A DNA stretch of 64,000 nt from assembly GCF_037023745.1 (NCBI RefSeq), contig NZ_CP146101.1, forward strand, positions 4,580,001 to 4,644,000, given 5' to 3'. Origin of the DNA: Streptomyces sp. SCSIO 30461 (GTDB lineage Bacteria; Actinomycetota; Actinomycetes; Streptomycetales; Streptomycetaceae). The notes under the pieces were generated by a model. It was not told the DNA's origin and did not search any database. It saw nothing but the letters and a program-made list of their open reading frames with translations. Shown here piece after piece: positions 17,694 through 25,963 of this stretch. Position numbers and translations under genes: made by a program. Position 1 is the first letter of the stretch. The number at the start of each line of letters is the position of its first letter.

Positions 17694-17866
17694 GGCGTGT
17701 TGCGAAAGTAGCTCCGTCCGCCCGCAGGGCGGGGCCTGCGGCGTCTGGTGCGTGCGATCGCAAGGCGGAGGATCATCCTCGTACTGGACGTACGTGGATG
17801 ACTCCGACAACGCAGCGAGCGTGCGTGCCAGACGTCGCGGGTCAGGAGGGACTTTCGCAACACGCC
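17694..17866 (+). repeat. MITE-like element, family B, complete copy
   Basis: A 173-bp element with perfect 16-bp terminal inverted repeats GGCGTGTTGCGAAAGT (17694-17709 and 17851-17866), flanked by CTAG on both sides (17690-17693 and 17867-17870). It has no open frame. Its core at 17755-17818 (GATCGCAAGGCGGAG, the palindrome GAGGATCATCCTC, then CCGACAACGCAGCG) is also found in family A. It is probably mobilised in trans by an IS with the same ends. Confidence 0.85.
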
Positions 17867-17870
17867 CTAG

Positions 17871-18172
17871 ACGCACGATCTGGTTCCGCCACACACTGCG
17901 GGCCGTTCGGGAGGACCTCTCGCACGTCCCCTCCACGACCAAGCCGGCCGAGTAACGAGGATGGTCGTCAGCGCTGGGCACGGCGCCATGGCCCACGTCA
18001 CGGTCTCCCACACGCGGTTTCCGCGCGGGGACGTCTTCCACCGATCCCATCGCCCCCGGTCCCGTCCGGCGAGGCGGGCAGGCCGCCCACACCACCCCCG
18101 ACGTACCGGTCGGTCTGCACCGCAAGGCACGCACCCGACCCGGCACGCGGGTACGACTGGGAGGCCTGGCCA
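17871..18172. other. non-coding gap after the family B element
   Basis: About 300 bp between the MITE-like element and the end of the histidine kinase gene. The segment IWFRHTLRAVREDL encoded near 17880 faintly resembles the end of an RsbW-type protein but has no start, so I do not call a gene. Confidence 0.35.
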
Positions 18173-19471
18173 TCAGCCGGTCCCGGCGGGAGCGGACGAC
18201 TCGAGCGGAAGTTCCACGGTCGCCGTGGTCCCGGTGGGATCACGCGGCTCCAGCAGGAAGCGCCCTCCCGCCGTCTCGACCCTGACACGCAGCGAGGCGA
18301 GGCCGATGTGGCCGCTGCGCACGCTCTCCTCCAGGGCCCCCGGCGGCAGCCCCCTCCCGTCGTCCGCCACGAGGAGACGCAAGAGTCCTTGCCGCGCCTC
18401 CAGACGGACCTCCACGTGCGTTGCCTCCGCATGCTTCACGACGTTGCGAAGGAGTTCCCGCGCCGCGGCAAAGGCGATGGGCTCGAAGGGAGAAGGCGGT
18501 ATGGGGGCGCAGTGGACACTGACGTCGAACCCACCGCGCTGCGTCGAGCTGTGGGCGAGGCTCTGCACCGCTCCTGCCAGGCCGAGCTGTTCGAGGACCG
18601 TCGGATGCAGTTCCCCAACGATCGACCGCATCCTGCGCGCGGCTTCCTGGAGCGCACGGTCAGCGCGGTCCAACACTTCCGTGCCGTCGGACTCACGGGC
18701 CTCGTCCAGGTCCTGACGTGCGGCGAGCACGTCCTGCAGGGCCTCGTCGTGCAGTGCCTCCGCAAGATCGCGACGCTCGTGCTCCTCGGCGTTCATCGCC
18801 TGCCCGAGCAGATCGCGGCTCCGCTCCAGAAGCACCCCCATGCTTCTCACCCGGTCCCGCTGGATCCGGGTGAGTACGGTGCAGACAGCACCGAGCAGAA
18901 GCAGGCTGAGGACGATCAGGGCGGTGCGACCCCATTCGCCACCCGCACCGGCTCCCTGTACGGCGAGCACGTATGCGAGACCGGAGGCGCCGGTCATCAC
19001 GGCCGTCACCCACGGCGAGGCTTGGAAGGCGGCGAGTACGGGGATGAGGAAGAAGGCGTCGTCGACCAGAGGCCTGATACCGGGCGGGGTGCCGAACCCC
19101 CCCGCCATCGCCAGCAGCGCACCGAGGACGACGAGGTCGATCGGCAGCAGCTGCCAGAGCCGCGGTAGCACGCGGTCGCCACGCCAGGCCTTCCACGTCA
19201 GGAACACCGCCCACAGTGCGTAGCCGATGACCAGCGCTCTGCATGCGCCCTCGTTTTCGAGCGGAGGGAACAGCGAGAGCTGCACCACCAGCAAGGCGAC
19301 GATCAGAAGACGCACGGATGTCTGGGACCGTGCCGCGCTCAGACTCTGCGCGTCCGCGACGGTACGGGCCGTGGGGGCCACGCGCTCGGGGACCGCGCCC
19401 TCGTGGTGCCGACGGGATCGCGCGTGCCGAAAGAAACCGCCCACCGTGACGCGCCGGAGGGCCACGGTCAT
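18173..19471 (-). CDS. NarL-type sensor histidine kinase
   Basis: A 432-residue membrane kinase. Residues about 50-205 form about five or six helices with almost no extracytoplasmic domain, so it probably senses within the membrane. The HisKA_3 box ERRDLAEALHDEALQDVL carries the phosphorylated His (about residue 240). The HATPase domain has NVVKHAEATHVEV and DDGRGLPPG, then GHIGLASLRVRVETAGG. Its ATG overlaps the stop of the upstream response regulator gene by 4 bp, so the two are coupled. It lies inside the accessory island, divergent from a secreted repeat protein that it might control. Confidence 0.88.
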   Translation of the reverse strand: MTVALRRVTVGGFFRHARSRRHHEGAVPERVAPTARTVADAQSLSAARSQTSVRLLIVALLVVQLSLFPPLENEGACRALVIGYALWAVFLTWKAWRGDRVLPRLWQLLPIDLVVLGALLAMAGGFGTPPGIRPLVDDAFFLIPVLAAFQASPWVTAVMTGASGLAYVLAVQGAGAGGEWGRTALIVLSLLLLGAVCTVLTRIQRDRVRSMGVLLERSRDLLGQAMNAEEHERRDLAEALHDEALQDVLAARQDLDEARESDGTEVLDRADRALQEAARRMRSIVGELHPTVLEQLGLAGAVQSLAHSSTQRGGFDVSVHCAPIPPSPFEPIAFAAARELLRNVVKHAEATHVEVRLEARQGLLRLLVADDGRGLPPGALEESVRSGHIGLASLRVRVETAGGRFLLEPRDPTGTTATVELPLESSAPAGTG

Positions 19472-20121
19472 TCCAGCAGTCCACGGCGCATCGCCTCTGC
19501 CACCGCAGCGGCCCTGTCACCGACACCGAGCTTCTCGTAGAGGCGTTGGGTATGGGTCTTCACCGTGCTGGGGGCCAGGAACAACTCCTCGGCGACCTGA
19601 GGAATGCTCTTGCCCTCGGCGAAGGCCTGCAGCACCTGCCGCTCACGCTCACTGAGCAGCACCCGGTCCTCCCCGGCGGAGGCCCGGCGCCGTACCTGTT
19701 CCATCAAACCGCTCGTGAGGTCCGCAGGAAGCGCCGTCCCTCCCCCGGCCACCTTCAGCACGGCATCGACGATCTCGCTCCGCGTGGCGTCCTTGGCGAG
19801 ATAGCCGGCGGCCCCCTCCTCGACGGCGCGGAACACCACGGAATCGTCCGTGTGGGCGGAGAGGATGATCACCCGCACCGGCAAACCGTCCCGTGCGACG
19901 GCATGGACCACGGCAAGTCCGTCCAGCTTCGGCAACCGGAAGTCCACAAGGGCGACATCGGGCTTGTGCACGCGGATGTGCTCCAGAGCCTGTGCCCCGT
20001 CCCCCGCTTCCGCCACAACCTCGACCAGTCCGCTCTGCCCCAGCGCACGGGTGACGCCCTCGCGGTATATCGGGTGGTCGTCGGCAACGACGACGCGTAC
20101 GCGGGTCTCATGTGTACGCAT
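19468..20121 (-). CDS. LuxR/NarL-type response regulator
   Basis: A 217-residue regulator. The receiver domain has the acidic pair in VVVADDHPIY, the phosphoacceptor Asp in VALVDFRLPKLDG (about residue 56) and the later Lys in YLAKDATRSE. The C-terminal GerE/LuxR helix-turn-helix reads LSERERQVLQAFAEGKSIPQVAEE and STVKTHTQRLYEKL. I chose ATG at 20121; a GTG at 20163 with GAGG before it would add 14 residues. It is first in a two-gene operon with the kinase. Confidence 0.9.
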   Translation of the reverse strand: MRTHETRVRVVVADDHPIYREGVTRALGQSGLVEVVAEAGDGAQALEHIRVHKPDVALVDFRLPKLDGLAVVHAVARDGLPVRVIILSAHTDDSVVFRAVEEGAAGYLAKDATRSEIVDAVLKVAGGGTALPADLTSGLMEQVRRRASAGEDRVLLSERERQVLQAFAEGKSIPQVAEELFLAPSTVKTHTQRLYEKLGVGDRAAAVAEAMRRGLLE

Positions 20122-20163
20122 ACGGCACACCGTCCTGTCAGCACTCGGCTCACGCGGAAACAC

Positions 20164-20484
20164 GGAGCCTCAACCCATTGTCAACGCCGGGCATGCCCCG
20201 GTCCACACAAGCCGGCGGACGAGCCATGGTCGTGGCGGTCGACCAGCCCGCCCCCATCGGCGCCCTATCACTCGAACCGTTCAAACGCCCTCTCAGTGTC
20301 CACGTCACGGGCGCGCCTCACCGGCCGGTGTCCCCCGGACGGGGGATACGTGGTTCCTCCGTCGAGGGAACCGTTCGGTGGACCGCGGCGGCGGACCGCA
20401 TTTCCTAGCGTGGGGACCACGAGGTCGAACCCGCTGGGGCAAGGACCCGGCGGGTCCGCCGCACCACGTGAAAGGAGTCCTGCT
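20164..20484. promoter_or_regulatory. divergent control region of the two-component system and secreted gene
   Basis: About 320 bp between the outward-facing response regulator and the secreted repeat gene. A TAGCGT (about 20409-20414) is a candidate -10 for the plus-strand gene. A clear operator was not found by eye. Confidence 0.4.
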
Positions 20485-20898
20485 ATGAACGTCATCGCCA
20501 AGTCCGCCCTGGCCACCGCTGCTGCAGGCGCGCTCGCCCTCGGAGGCGCAACCGTCGCCAGCGCAGACGCGAAGGTGGCGGCACCCACGGGCACCATAGC
20601 GGCTGTACCCGCTGCCAAGTCTGTACCCGCCGCCAAGAAGGCCGTGGCAGCGGCACCCGCCGCCAAGAAGGCCGTGGCAGCGGCACCCAAGGGCACCATA
20701 GCGGCTGTACCCGCCGCCAAGAAGGTTGTGGCAGCGGACAGGGTCGCTTCCGTTGCGGAGGGCAAGGTAATCAAGGTCGCTTCCGTTGCGGAGGGCAAGG
20801 ACTTGGCGCTGAAGGCCAGTGCCAAGGAACCTCGTGCCATCGCCGCTGCGCCGAAGACCGACGCCCTGGCCATCGCAAGGCCGGCACCCAAGCCGTAG
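20485..20898 (+). CDS. secreted Ala/Lys/Val-rich repeat protein
   Basis: A 137-residue protein with a signal peptide (MNVIAKSALATAAAGALALGG, cleavage likely after VASADA). The mature part is low complexity: repeated APAAKKAVAAAP, KGTIAAVPAAKK and VASVAEGK units, with no Cys or aromatic residue and a strong positive charge. It resembles lysine-rich histone-like tails but is exported. It has a good AAAGGAG 8 nt before the ATG. I know no function; binding of an anionic polymer or surface coating is a guess. It faces away from the two-component system and may be its target. Confidence 0.75.
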   Translation: MNVIAKSALATAAAGALALGGATVASADAKVAAPTGTIAAVPAAKSVPAAKKAVAAAPAAKKAVAAAPKGTIAAVPAAKKVVAADRVASVAEGKVIKVASVAEGKDLALKASAKEPRAIAAAPKTDALAIARPAPKP

Positions 20899-20966
20899 AT
20901 CGCGTACGGGACCGTCCTTGGCCTTGCCGTTTCACTTGGAGACGGCCGGCTGTGGGGCTGAAATGT

Positions 20967-21037
20967 GAAAGTGCCTTCCTGACCCGGGACGGCGAACCTC
21001 GCTGAGGGGTTCCGTCGGTCCGAGGGAGGGCACTTTC
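20967..21037. repeat. inverted repeat, likely IS end or terminator
   Basis: Arms GAAAGTGCCTTCC (20967-20979) and GGAGGGCACTTTC (21025-21037) match 12 of 13 with a 45-nt interior. It directly precedes the IS1380-like remnant and follows the secreted protein gene. Confidence 0.5.
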
Positions 21038-21049
21038 CATGTGCAGACC

Positions 21050-21296
21050 ATCGGGCGTGGATTCCCTTCGGCGAGCCCCTGAGCACATCGCCGTCGCCTC
21101 GGCAGCCCAGGCGGCGTCACGGATCCCTCCGCCGGGTTCGGTGGCCGCCGTCCAGGCCGGGGCGGGAACCTTCAGGACGGCGTGGTGGATCTGCTCGGTG
21201 ATGGTCGTGCCGACCGAGTACGGCAGCCACCGGCCTCGCCTGGCGAGCCAGGCCACGAACTCGCGGGTGCCGCCGCCGGAATCGGCCCGGATAGGT
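21050..21296 (-). pseudogene. IS1380-family transposase remnant
   Basis: On the minus strand RADSGGGTREFVAWLARR is followed by PYSVGTTITEQIHHAVLKVPAPAWTAA and GGGIRDAAWAAEATAM. This is the order seen in the middle of IS1380-type transposases (RADS, YSVGF, AWTPAYD, GEVRDGAWVAE). Both ends of the gene are missing, so it is dead. Confidence 0.65.
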
Positions 21297-21790
21297 CTCT
21301 ACCTGGCACGAGGCGATTCACTTGAACTCGGTGAGGCTGTCCACGAGTGCTTCCACGACCCGGTCGACAGCCCCGCGCGCCGCCTCGACACGGCTCCCCG
21401 GAAGGTGACCGTGCCGGTTGCCCACGCGTCGCGACCGGCCAGTCGTCAACACCCGGGCACAGTCGGACAGCCCCGGTTGAACAGGAACGTGACTGAAGCT
21501 CGCTGAGGTCGCCGAAGCCGAGCCGACGCCGGGAGCGATGTCATGCCGTACAAAGCATTGAAGCTTTGAAGGATGTCGTCCCCGTTCTGCCGTCCTGCTC
21601 GCACGCTGACCTGCGTGTATCGACGAGACAGGAAGGAAGCCGACCGCCCCTCCCGAATGGCGCAGCCGGCCGCGGACTCAGAAGGAGTTCGCCCACTGGC
21701 GACTGCACTGGTTGCCGTGAGCACGCGATGGAGGCGGCGGAGGAACCAGAACAGCAGCGTACTTCCTGACCCGCGCAGCTCCCCGCCCCC
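21297..21790. other. decayed region up to the acyl-CoA dehydrogenase end
   Basis: About 490 bp with no supported gene. A small hairpin AAAGC/GCTTT occurs near 21553-21568. The last bases before the acyl-CoA dehydrogenase stop (CCCCTCGGGTTTTCAGCGG) repeat those at 14393-14411. Confidence 0.4.
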
Positions 21791-21798
21791 TCGGGTTT

Positions 21799-23028
21799 TC
21801 AGCGGATGGGCACACCCGCGAGAGTGCGGGCGATCACCAGGCGCTGGATCTCACTGGTGCCCTCGAAAATGGTGTAGATCGCGCTGTCGCGGTGCATACG
21901 CTCCACCGGGTACTCGCGGGTGAAGCCGTTGCCGCCGAGGATCTGCACGGCCTGGGCGGTCACCTTCTTGGCGACCTCGCTGGCGAAGAGCTTGGACATC
22001 GAGCCCTCGGCCGCCGTGAAGGGCTTGCCGCTGACCGCCATCCAGGAGGCGCGCCAGACCAGCAGCCGGGCCGCGTCGATCTGGGTGCGCATATCGGCGA
22101 GCTGGAAGGCGACGCCCTGGTTGTCGATGATCGGCCGGCCGAACTGCTCACGGTTCTTGGCGTAGTCGAGTGCGTAGTCGTACGCAGCCCGCGCCGTGCC
22201 GACAGCCATGGCACCGACAGCGGGGCGAGAGGCCTCGAAGGTGGCCATGGCGGCGTTCTTCACGCGCTCGCCGCCGCCCACCCTGGCCCGCTCGCGGGCG
22301 CGGGCGAGGCGCTCGTCGAGCTTCTCCTTGCCGCCGAGCAGGCAGTGGCCGGGGACCCTGACGTCCTCCAGGACGACCTCGGCGGTGTGGGAGGCGCGAA
22401 TGCCGTGCTTCTTGAACTTCTGCCCCTGGGACAGCCCGGGAGTGTTCGGCGGGACGATGAAGGAGGCGTGACCCTTGCTGCCGAGCTCCGGGTCCACCAC
22501 CGCGACGACGACATGCACGTTGGCGATACCGCCGTTGGTCGCCCAGGTCTTGGTGCCGTTGAGCACCCACTCGTCCTTGGCCACGTCGTAGACGGCGCGG
22601 GTGCGCATCGAGCCCACGTCCGATCCGGCGTCGGGCTCGGACGAGCAGAACGCGGCGACCTTGACGTCGTCCACGTCCCCGTACATCTGCGGGATCCAGG
22701 TGCCGATCTGCTCCTCGGTGCCGTTGGCGAGCACACCGACGGCGGCGAGGCCGGTGCCGACGATGGACAGGGCGATACCGGCGTCGCCCCAGAAGAGCTC
22801 CTCCATCGCCATGGGGATGCTGAGGCCGGTGGGGTCGAAGTACTGCTGGGCATAGAAATCCAGGGAGTAGATGCCGACCTTGGCCGCCTCCTGGATGACC
22901 GGCCAGGGGGTCTCCTCGCGCTCGTCCCACTCGGCCGCGGCCGGGCGGATCACATCCCGGGCGAAGCCGTGCAACCAGTCACGGACCTGCTTCTGCTCGT
23001 CGTTGAGATCGAGCGCGAACTCGGTCAT
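21799..23028 (-). CDS. acyl-CoA dehydrogenase
   Basis: A 409-residue flavoenzyme that forms trans-2-enoyl-CoA in fatty-acid or branched acyl-CoA breakdown, passing electrons to ETF. It has the N-terminal helical domain, the FAD-contacting FCSSEPDAGSDVGSMRT (about residues 128-144) and WVLNGTKTWATNGGIA, and the C-terminal IFEGTSEIQRLVIART with the catalytic Glu. Length and order are normal. ATG at 23028 follows AGGAGGGG. It is divergent from a TetR regulator with two palindromes between, so probably repressed by it until an acyl-CoA is present. Its 3' end is copied at 14405-14500. Confidence 0.93.
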   Translation of the reverse strand: MTEFALDLNDEQKQVRDWLHGFARDVIRPAAAEWDEREETPWPVIQEAAKVGIYSLDFYAQQYFDPTGLSIPMAMEELFWGDAGIALSIVGTGLAAVGVLANGTEEQIGTWIPQMYGDVDDVKVAAFCSSEPDAGSDVGSMRTRAVYDVAKDEWVLNGTKTWATNGGIANVHVVVAVVDPELGSKGHASFIVPPNTPGLSQGQKFKKHGIRASHTAEVVLEDVRVPGHCLLGGKEKLDERLARARERARVGGGERVKNAAMATFEASRPAVGAMAVGTARAAYDYALDYAKNREQFGRPIIDNQGVAFQLADMRTQIDAARLLVWRASWMAVSGKPFTAAEGSMSKLFASEVAKKVTAQAVQILGGNGFTREYPVERMHRDSAIYTIFEGTSEIQRLVIARTLAGVPIR

Positions 23029-23070
23029 AGTCCCCTCCTGATGTGCACCGATCCATGACCCACCCGCAGC

Positions 23071-23109
23071 GTTACTGGCGGTAACAACAGTCTGTTACTG
23101 CCGGGTAAG
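23071..23109. promoter_or_regulatory. tandem TetR operators
   Basis: Two adjacent palindromes: GTTAC-TGGCG-GTAAC (23071-23085) and GTTAC-TGCCGG-GTAAG (23094-23109). They lie between the divergent acyl-CoA dehydrogenase and TetR genes and look like the TTAC-N-GTAA sites of actinobacterial fatty-acid regulators. Confidence 0.75.
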
Positions 23110-23205
23110 CGCTGTCAACCGGAACCAGCGTGTTCGGCACGCTGTCCCTGCGGAGTGTTACTTTGCGCAGGCCTCACGGAATACACACGGGCGGGGAGAA
23201 CCACC

Positions 23206-23862
23206 ATGGACAGCACCACTCAGCAGACCGACCAGCAGCGGTCGGCGGACCAGCGGCGGCGTGAGTTGCTCGAAGCCGCGGACCGGGTGGTGCTCCGGGA
23301 CGGGCCGCAGGCGTCGATGAACGCGATCGCGGCCGAGGCCGGGATCACCAAGCCGATCCTCTATCGGCACTTCGGTGACAAGAGCGGCCTCTACCGGGCC
23401 CTCGCCAAGCGCCACACCGATGCCCTGCTGGACGCCCTGCGCGCCGCGGCCGACGCGCCCGCGACCCGGCGCGGCCGGGTCGAGAACACCATCGACACCT
23501 ACCTCGCCACCATCGAGGCGGCACCGCAGGTCTACCGCTTCCTGATGCACCCCGCCGAGGACCCGCACGCCGCCGAGCAGTCCGCACGCGGCTTCGACAT
23601 CGGCCGCCATTCCGCGCCGCTGCTGCGGCGCCTCGGGGAGGAGTTGGGCAAGCTCATCGGGGACCGCGTGGACCTCGGCCCGGGCGGCAGCGAACTGGCC
23701 AGGGTCTGGGGACACGGGATCGTCGGCATGATGCACGCCGCCGGCGACTGGTGGCTCGGCGAGCGGCCCTGCTCCCGGACCCAGTTGGTGACCAGCCTGG
23801 TCGATCTGCTCTGGGGCCGGCTCGCCGAGGTCGAGGACCGCGACGCCGACACCGGGCCGTAG
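23206..23862 (+). CDS. TetR-family regulator next to acyl-CoA dehydrogenase
   Basis: A 218-residue repressor. The N-terminal helix-turn-helix reads MNAIAAEAGITKPILYRHFGDKSGLYRAL (about residues 40-68), and the C-terminal ligand domain is typical in length. The ATG at 23206 follows GGGGAGA; longer frames upstream lack a ribosome site. The gene pair and operators suggest an acyl-CoA-responsive FadR-like role. Divergent partner: the acyl-CoA dehydrogenase gene. Confidence 0.88.
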   Translation: MDSTTQQTDQQRSADQRRRELLEAADRVVLRDGPQASMNAIAAEAGITKPILYRHFGDKSGLYRALAKRHTDALLDALRAAADAPATRRGRVENTIDTYLATIEAAPQVYRFLMHPAEDPHAAEQSARGFDIGRHSAPLLRRLGEELGKLIGDRVDLGPGGSELARVWGHGIVGMMHAAGDWWLGERPCSRTQLVTSLVDLLWGRLAEVEDRDADTGP

Positions 23863-23977
23863 GCCCCGGAGGGGCGCAGCGGGCGGGTCTCACACCCTGG
23901 GCGCCGGGGCCGCGGCCCGGGTTCGGAGGTGCCAGGCCCCTCACACCGCACGGCCCGGGCGCCGGGCCGTCCGGGCC

Positions 23978-24541
23978 CTACAGGTCGCCAGGAAGCGCAC
24001 GTCCGCGCGCCCAGGGCGCCCGCCGAACCGCCCGCAGGGCGCGGTTGCGGCGCAAGCCTTTGACGTGGTCCAGATAGATCCCACCCTCCAGGTGGTCGCA
24101 CTCATGCTGGAGGCAGCGGGCGAAGAAGCCCGTACCCTCCACACGCACCGGATCCCCGTGCATCGTGACGCCTTCGACCACGGCGTGGTCGTAGCGGGGT
24201 GTGCCCGCCTCGACTCCGGGCAGCGAGAGACAGCCTTCGGGGCCGCGCACCGCGACCCCGCCGGCATCGACGAGTCGCGGGTTGACCAGATGGCCGATAT
24301 GGCGGACGTCCTCGTCGTCCGGGCAGTCGTAGACGAACACCCGCAGGGGGACGCCGACTTGGTTCGCGGCGAGGCCGACGCCCTCGGCGGCGTACATCGT
24401 GGCGAACATGTCGTCGACGAGCGACGCGAGCGCAGGACCGAAGTCGGTGACGGGCTCGCACGGGGCGTGCAGCACGGGATCTCCGAGCAGGCTCATGGCT
24501 CGTACGAGTCCGGAACTGCCGGGGATCGAACGCTTTGGCAT
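23978..24541 (-). CDS. def: peptide deformylase
   Basis: A 187-residue metalloenzyme removing N-formyl from nascent proteins. The three family motifs are present: GVGLAANQVG (about residues 54-63), EGCLSLPG (about 103-110) with the metal Cys, and QHECDHLEG (about 142-150) with the two metal His and catalytic Glu. The last 20 residues are Arg-rich. ATG at 24541 was taken because the motifs fall at normal distances from it. It is divergent from murT. Confidence 0.93.
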   Translation of the reverse strand: MPKRSIPGSSGLVRAMSLLGDPVLHAPCEPVTDFGPALASLVDDMFATMYAAEGVGLAANQVGVPLRVFVYDCPDDEDVRHIGHLVNPRLVDAGGVAVRGPEGCLSLPGVEAGTPRYDHAVVEGVTMHGDPVRVEGTGFFARCLQHECDHLEGGIYLDHVKGLRRNRALRAVRRAPWARGRALPGDL

Positions 24542-24679
24542 GGCGGTAAGCCTACGTTTCGCACCACCCTGGTCCCGAACCCCTCGGTGACCTCCCGCTT
24601 TCGCCGTGGAGCCGGGGTCGGCCGGTCGGTCGGATCTCGATAGGCTGATGCCCGACCGACGCAAGGAGGATCTAGGACG

Positions 24680-25927
24680 ATGGCAGGACACCCTGGCAAC
24701 GCAGAGTCGCTGTCGCCGCGGGCCAAGCTGGCCGTGACGGCCGGCAAGGCCGCAGCGGCGGTGTCGCGTGCGGCGGGACGTGGCAGCGGATCGGTGATCG
24801 GCGGCCGGGTGGCGCTCAAGCTCGACCCGGATCTGCTGAGCGCTCTGGCCCAGCACCTCGATGTCGTCCTGGTCTCGGCGACCAACGGCAAGACCACGAC
24901 CACCCGCCTGATCGCCGAGGCGCTGCGCGCCAGCGGCCCGGTCGTCTCCAACGCGCTGGGCGCCAACATGCCGGCGGGCATCACCTCCGCGCTCGCCGGT
25001 GGGTCCGACGCCAGGTACGGCGTGATCGAGGTCGACGAGAAGTACCTGGCGGGCGTCGCCCGGGACACCACTCCCAAAGCCATCGCCCTGCTCAACCTCT
25101 CCCGCGACCAGTTGGATCGTGCCGCCGAGACCCGGATGCTGGCCGAGAAGTGGCGGGAGGGCCTGTCCGGCTCCAAGGCGGTGGTGATCGCCAACGCCGA
25201 TGACCCGCTCGTCGTCTGGGCCGCCTCGTCCTCCCCCACCGTGGTCTGGGTGGCTGCCGGCCAGGAGTGGAAAGACGACGCCTGGTCGTGCCCCGCCTGC
25301 GGCGGTGTGATGCAGCGCCCCGGTGACGACTGGTTCTGCGGCGAGTGCGGCTTCCGGCGCCCCGCCGTGAGCTGGGCGCTCAGCGGCGACCACGTCCTGG
25401 ACCCGCACGGCTCCGCCTGGCCGATCCACCTCCAGCTCCCGGGCCGCGCCAACAAGGCCAACGCCGCCACCTCCGCCGCCGTCGCCGCGGTCTTCGGCGT
25501 GCCGCCGCAGGTCGCCTTGGAGCGCATGTACCAGGTGCAGGCGGTCGCGGGCCGCTACGACGTGGTCTCCTTCCTGGGCCGCGACGTACGGCTGCTGCTG
25601 GCGAAGAACCCGGCCGGCTGGCTGGAGACCTTCTCGCTGATCGACCCGCCGCCCACCCCGGTGATCCTCTCCGTCAACGCCCGCGGCGCCGACGGCACCG
25701 ACACCTCCTGGCTGTGGGACGTGGACTACACCCGGCTCGCCGGCCACCCGATCTTCGTGATCGGCGACCGCCGCCTCGACCTGGCAGTACGCCTCGAGGT
25801 CGCCGGTCTGGACTTCCGCGTCTGCGACACCCTGGACGCCGCCGTGCAGGCGGCACCGCCCGGGCGGATCGAGCTCATCGCCAACTACACCGCCTTCCAG
25901 GACGTCCGCCGCCGCGTCGGCAACTGA
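24680..25927 (+). CDS. murT: lipid II isoglutaminyl synthase, MurT subunit
   Basis: A 415-residue Mur-ligase-like ATPase that activates the alpha-carboxyl of D-Glu in lipid II for amidation. The P-loop ATNGKTTTTR is at about residues 67-76. A four-cysteine zinc ribbon, SCPACGG then WFCGECGF (about 203-224), is inserted in the central domain as in known MurT. The C-terminal DUF1727 domain follows. ATG at 24680 has AGGAGG at a good distance. gatD follows after 36 bp, giving the MurT-GatD complex. Confidence 0.93.
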   Translation: MAGHPGNAESLSPRAKLAVTAGKAAAAVSRAAGRGSGSVIGGRVALKLDPDLLSALAQHLDVVLVSATNGKTTTTRLIAEALRASGPVVSNALGANMPAGITSALAGGSDARYGVIEVDEKYLAGVARDTTPKAIALLNLSRDQLDRAAETRMLAEKWREGLSGSKAVVIANADDPLVVWAASSSPTVVWVAAGQEWKDDAWSCPACGGVMQRPGDDWFCGECGFRRPAVSWALSGDHVLDPHGSAWPIHLQLPGRANKANAATSAAVAAVFGVPPQVALERMYQVQAVAGRYDVVSFLGRDVRLLLAKNPAGWLETFSLIDPPPTPVILSVNARGADGTDTSWLWDVDYTRLAGHPIFVIGDRRLDLAVRLEVAGLDFRVCDTLDAAVQAAPPGRIELIANYTAFQDVRRRVGN

Positions 25928-25963
25928 CCCCGCTGACCGCAGAGATCGCAGAGGAACACGAGC

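Noticed and set aside
21573..21923. 116-codon plus-strand frame
   Set aside because: It runs into the antisense of the acyl-CoA dehydrogenase and has no coding features.
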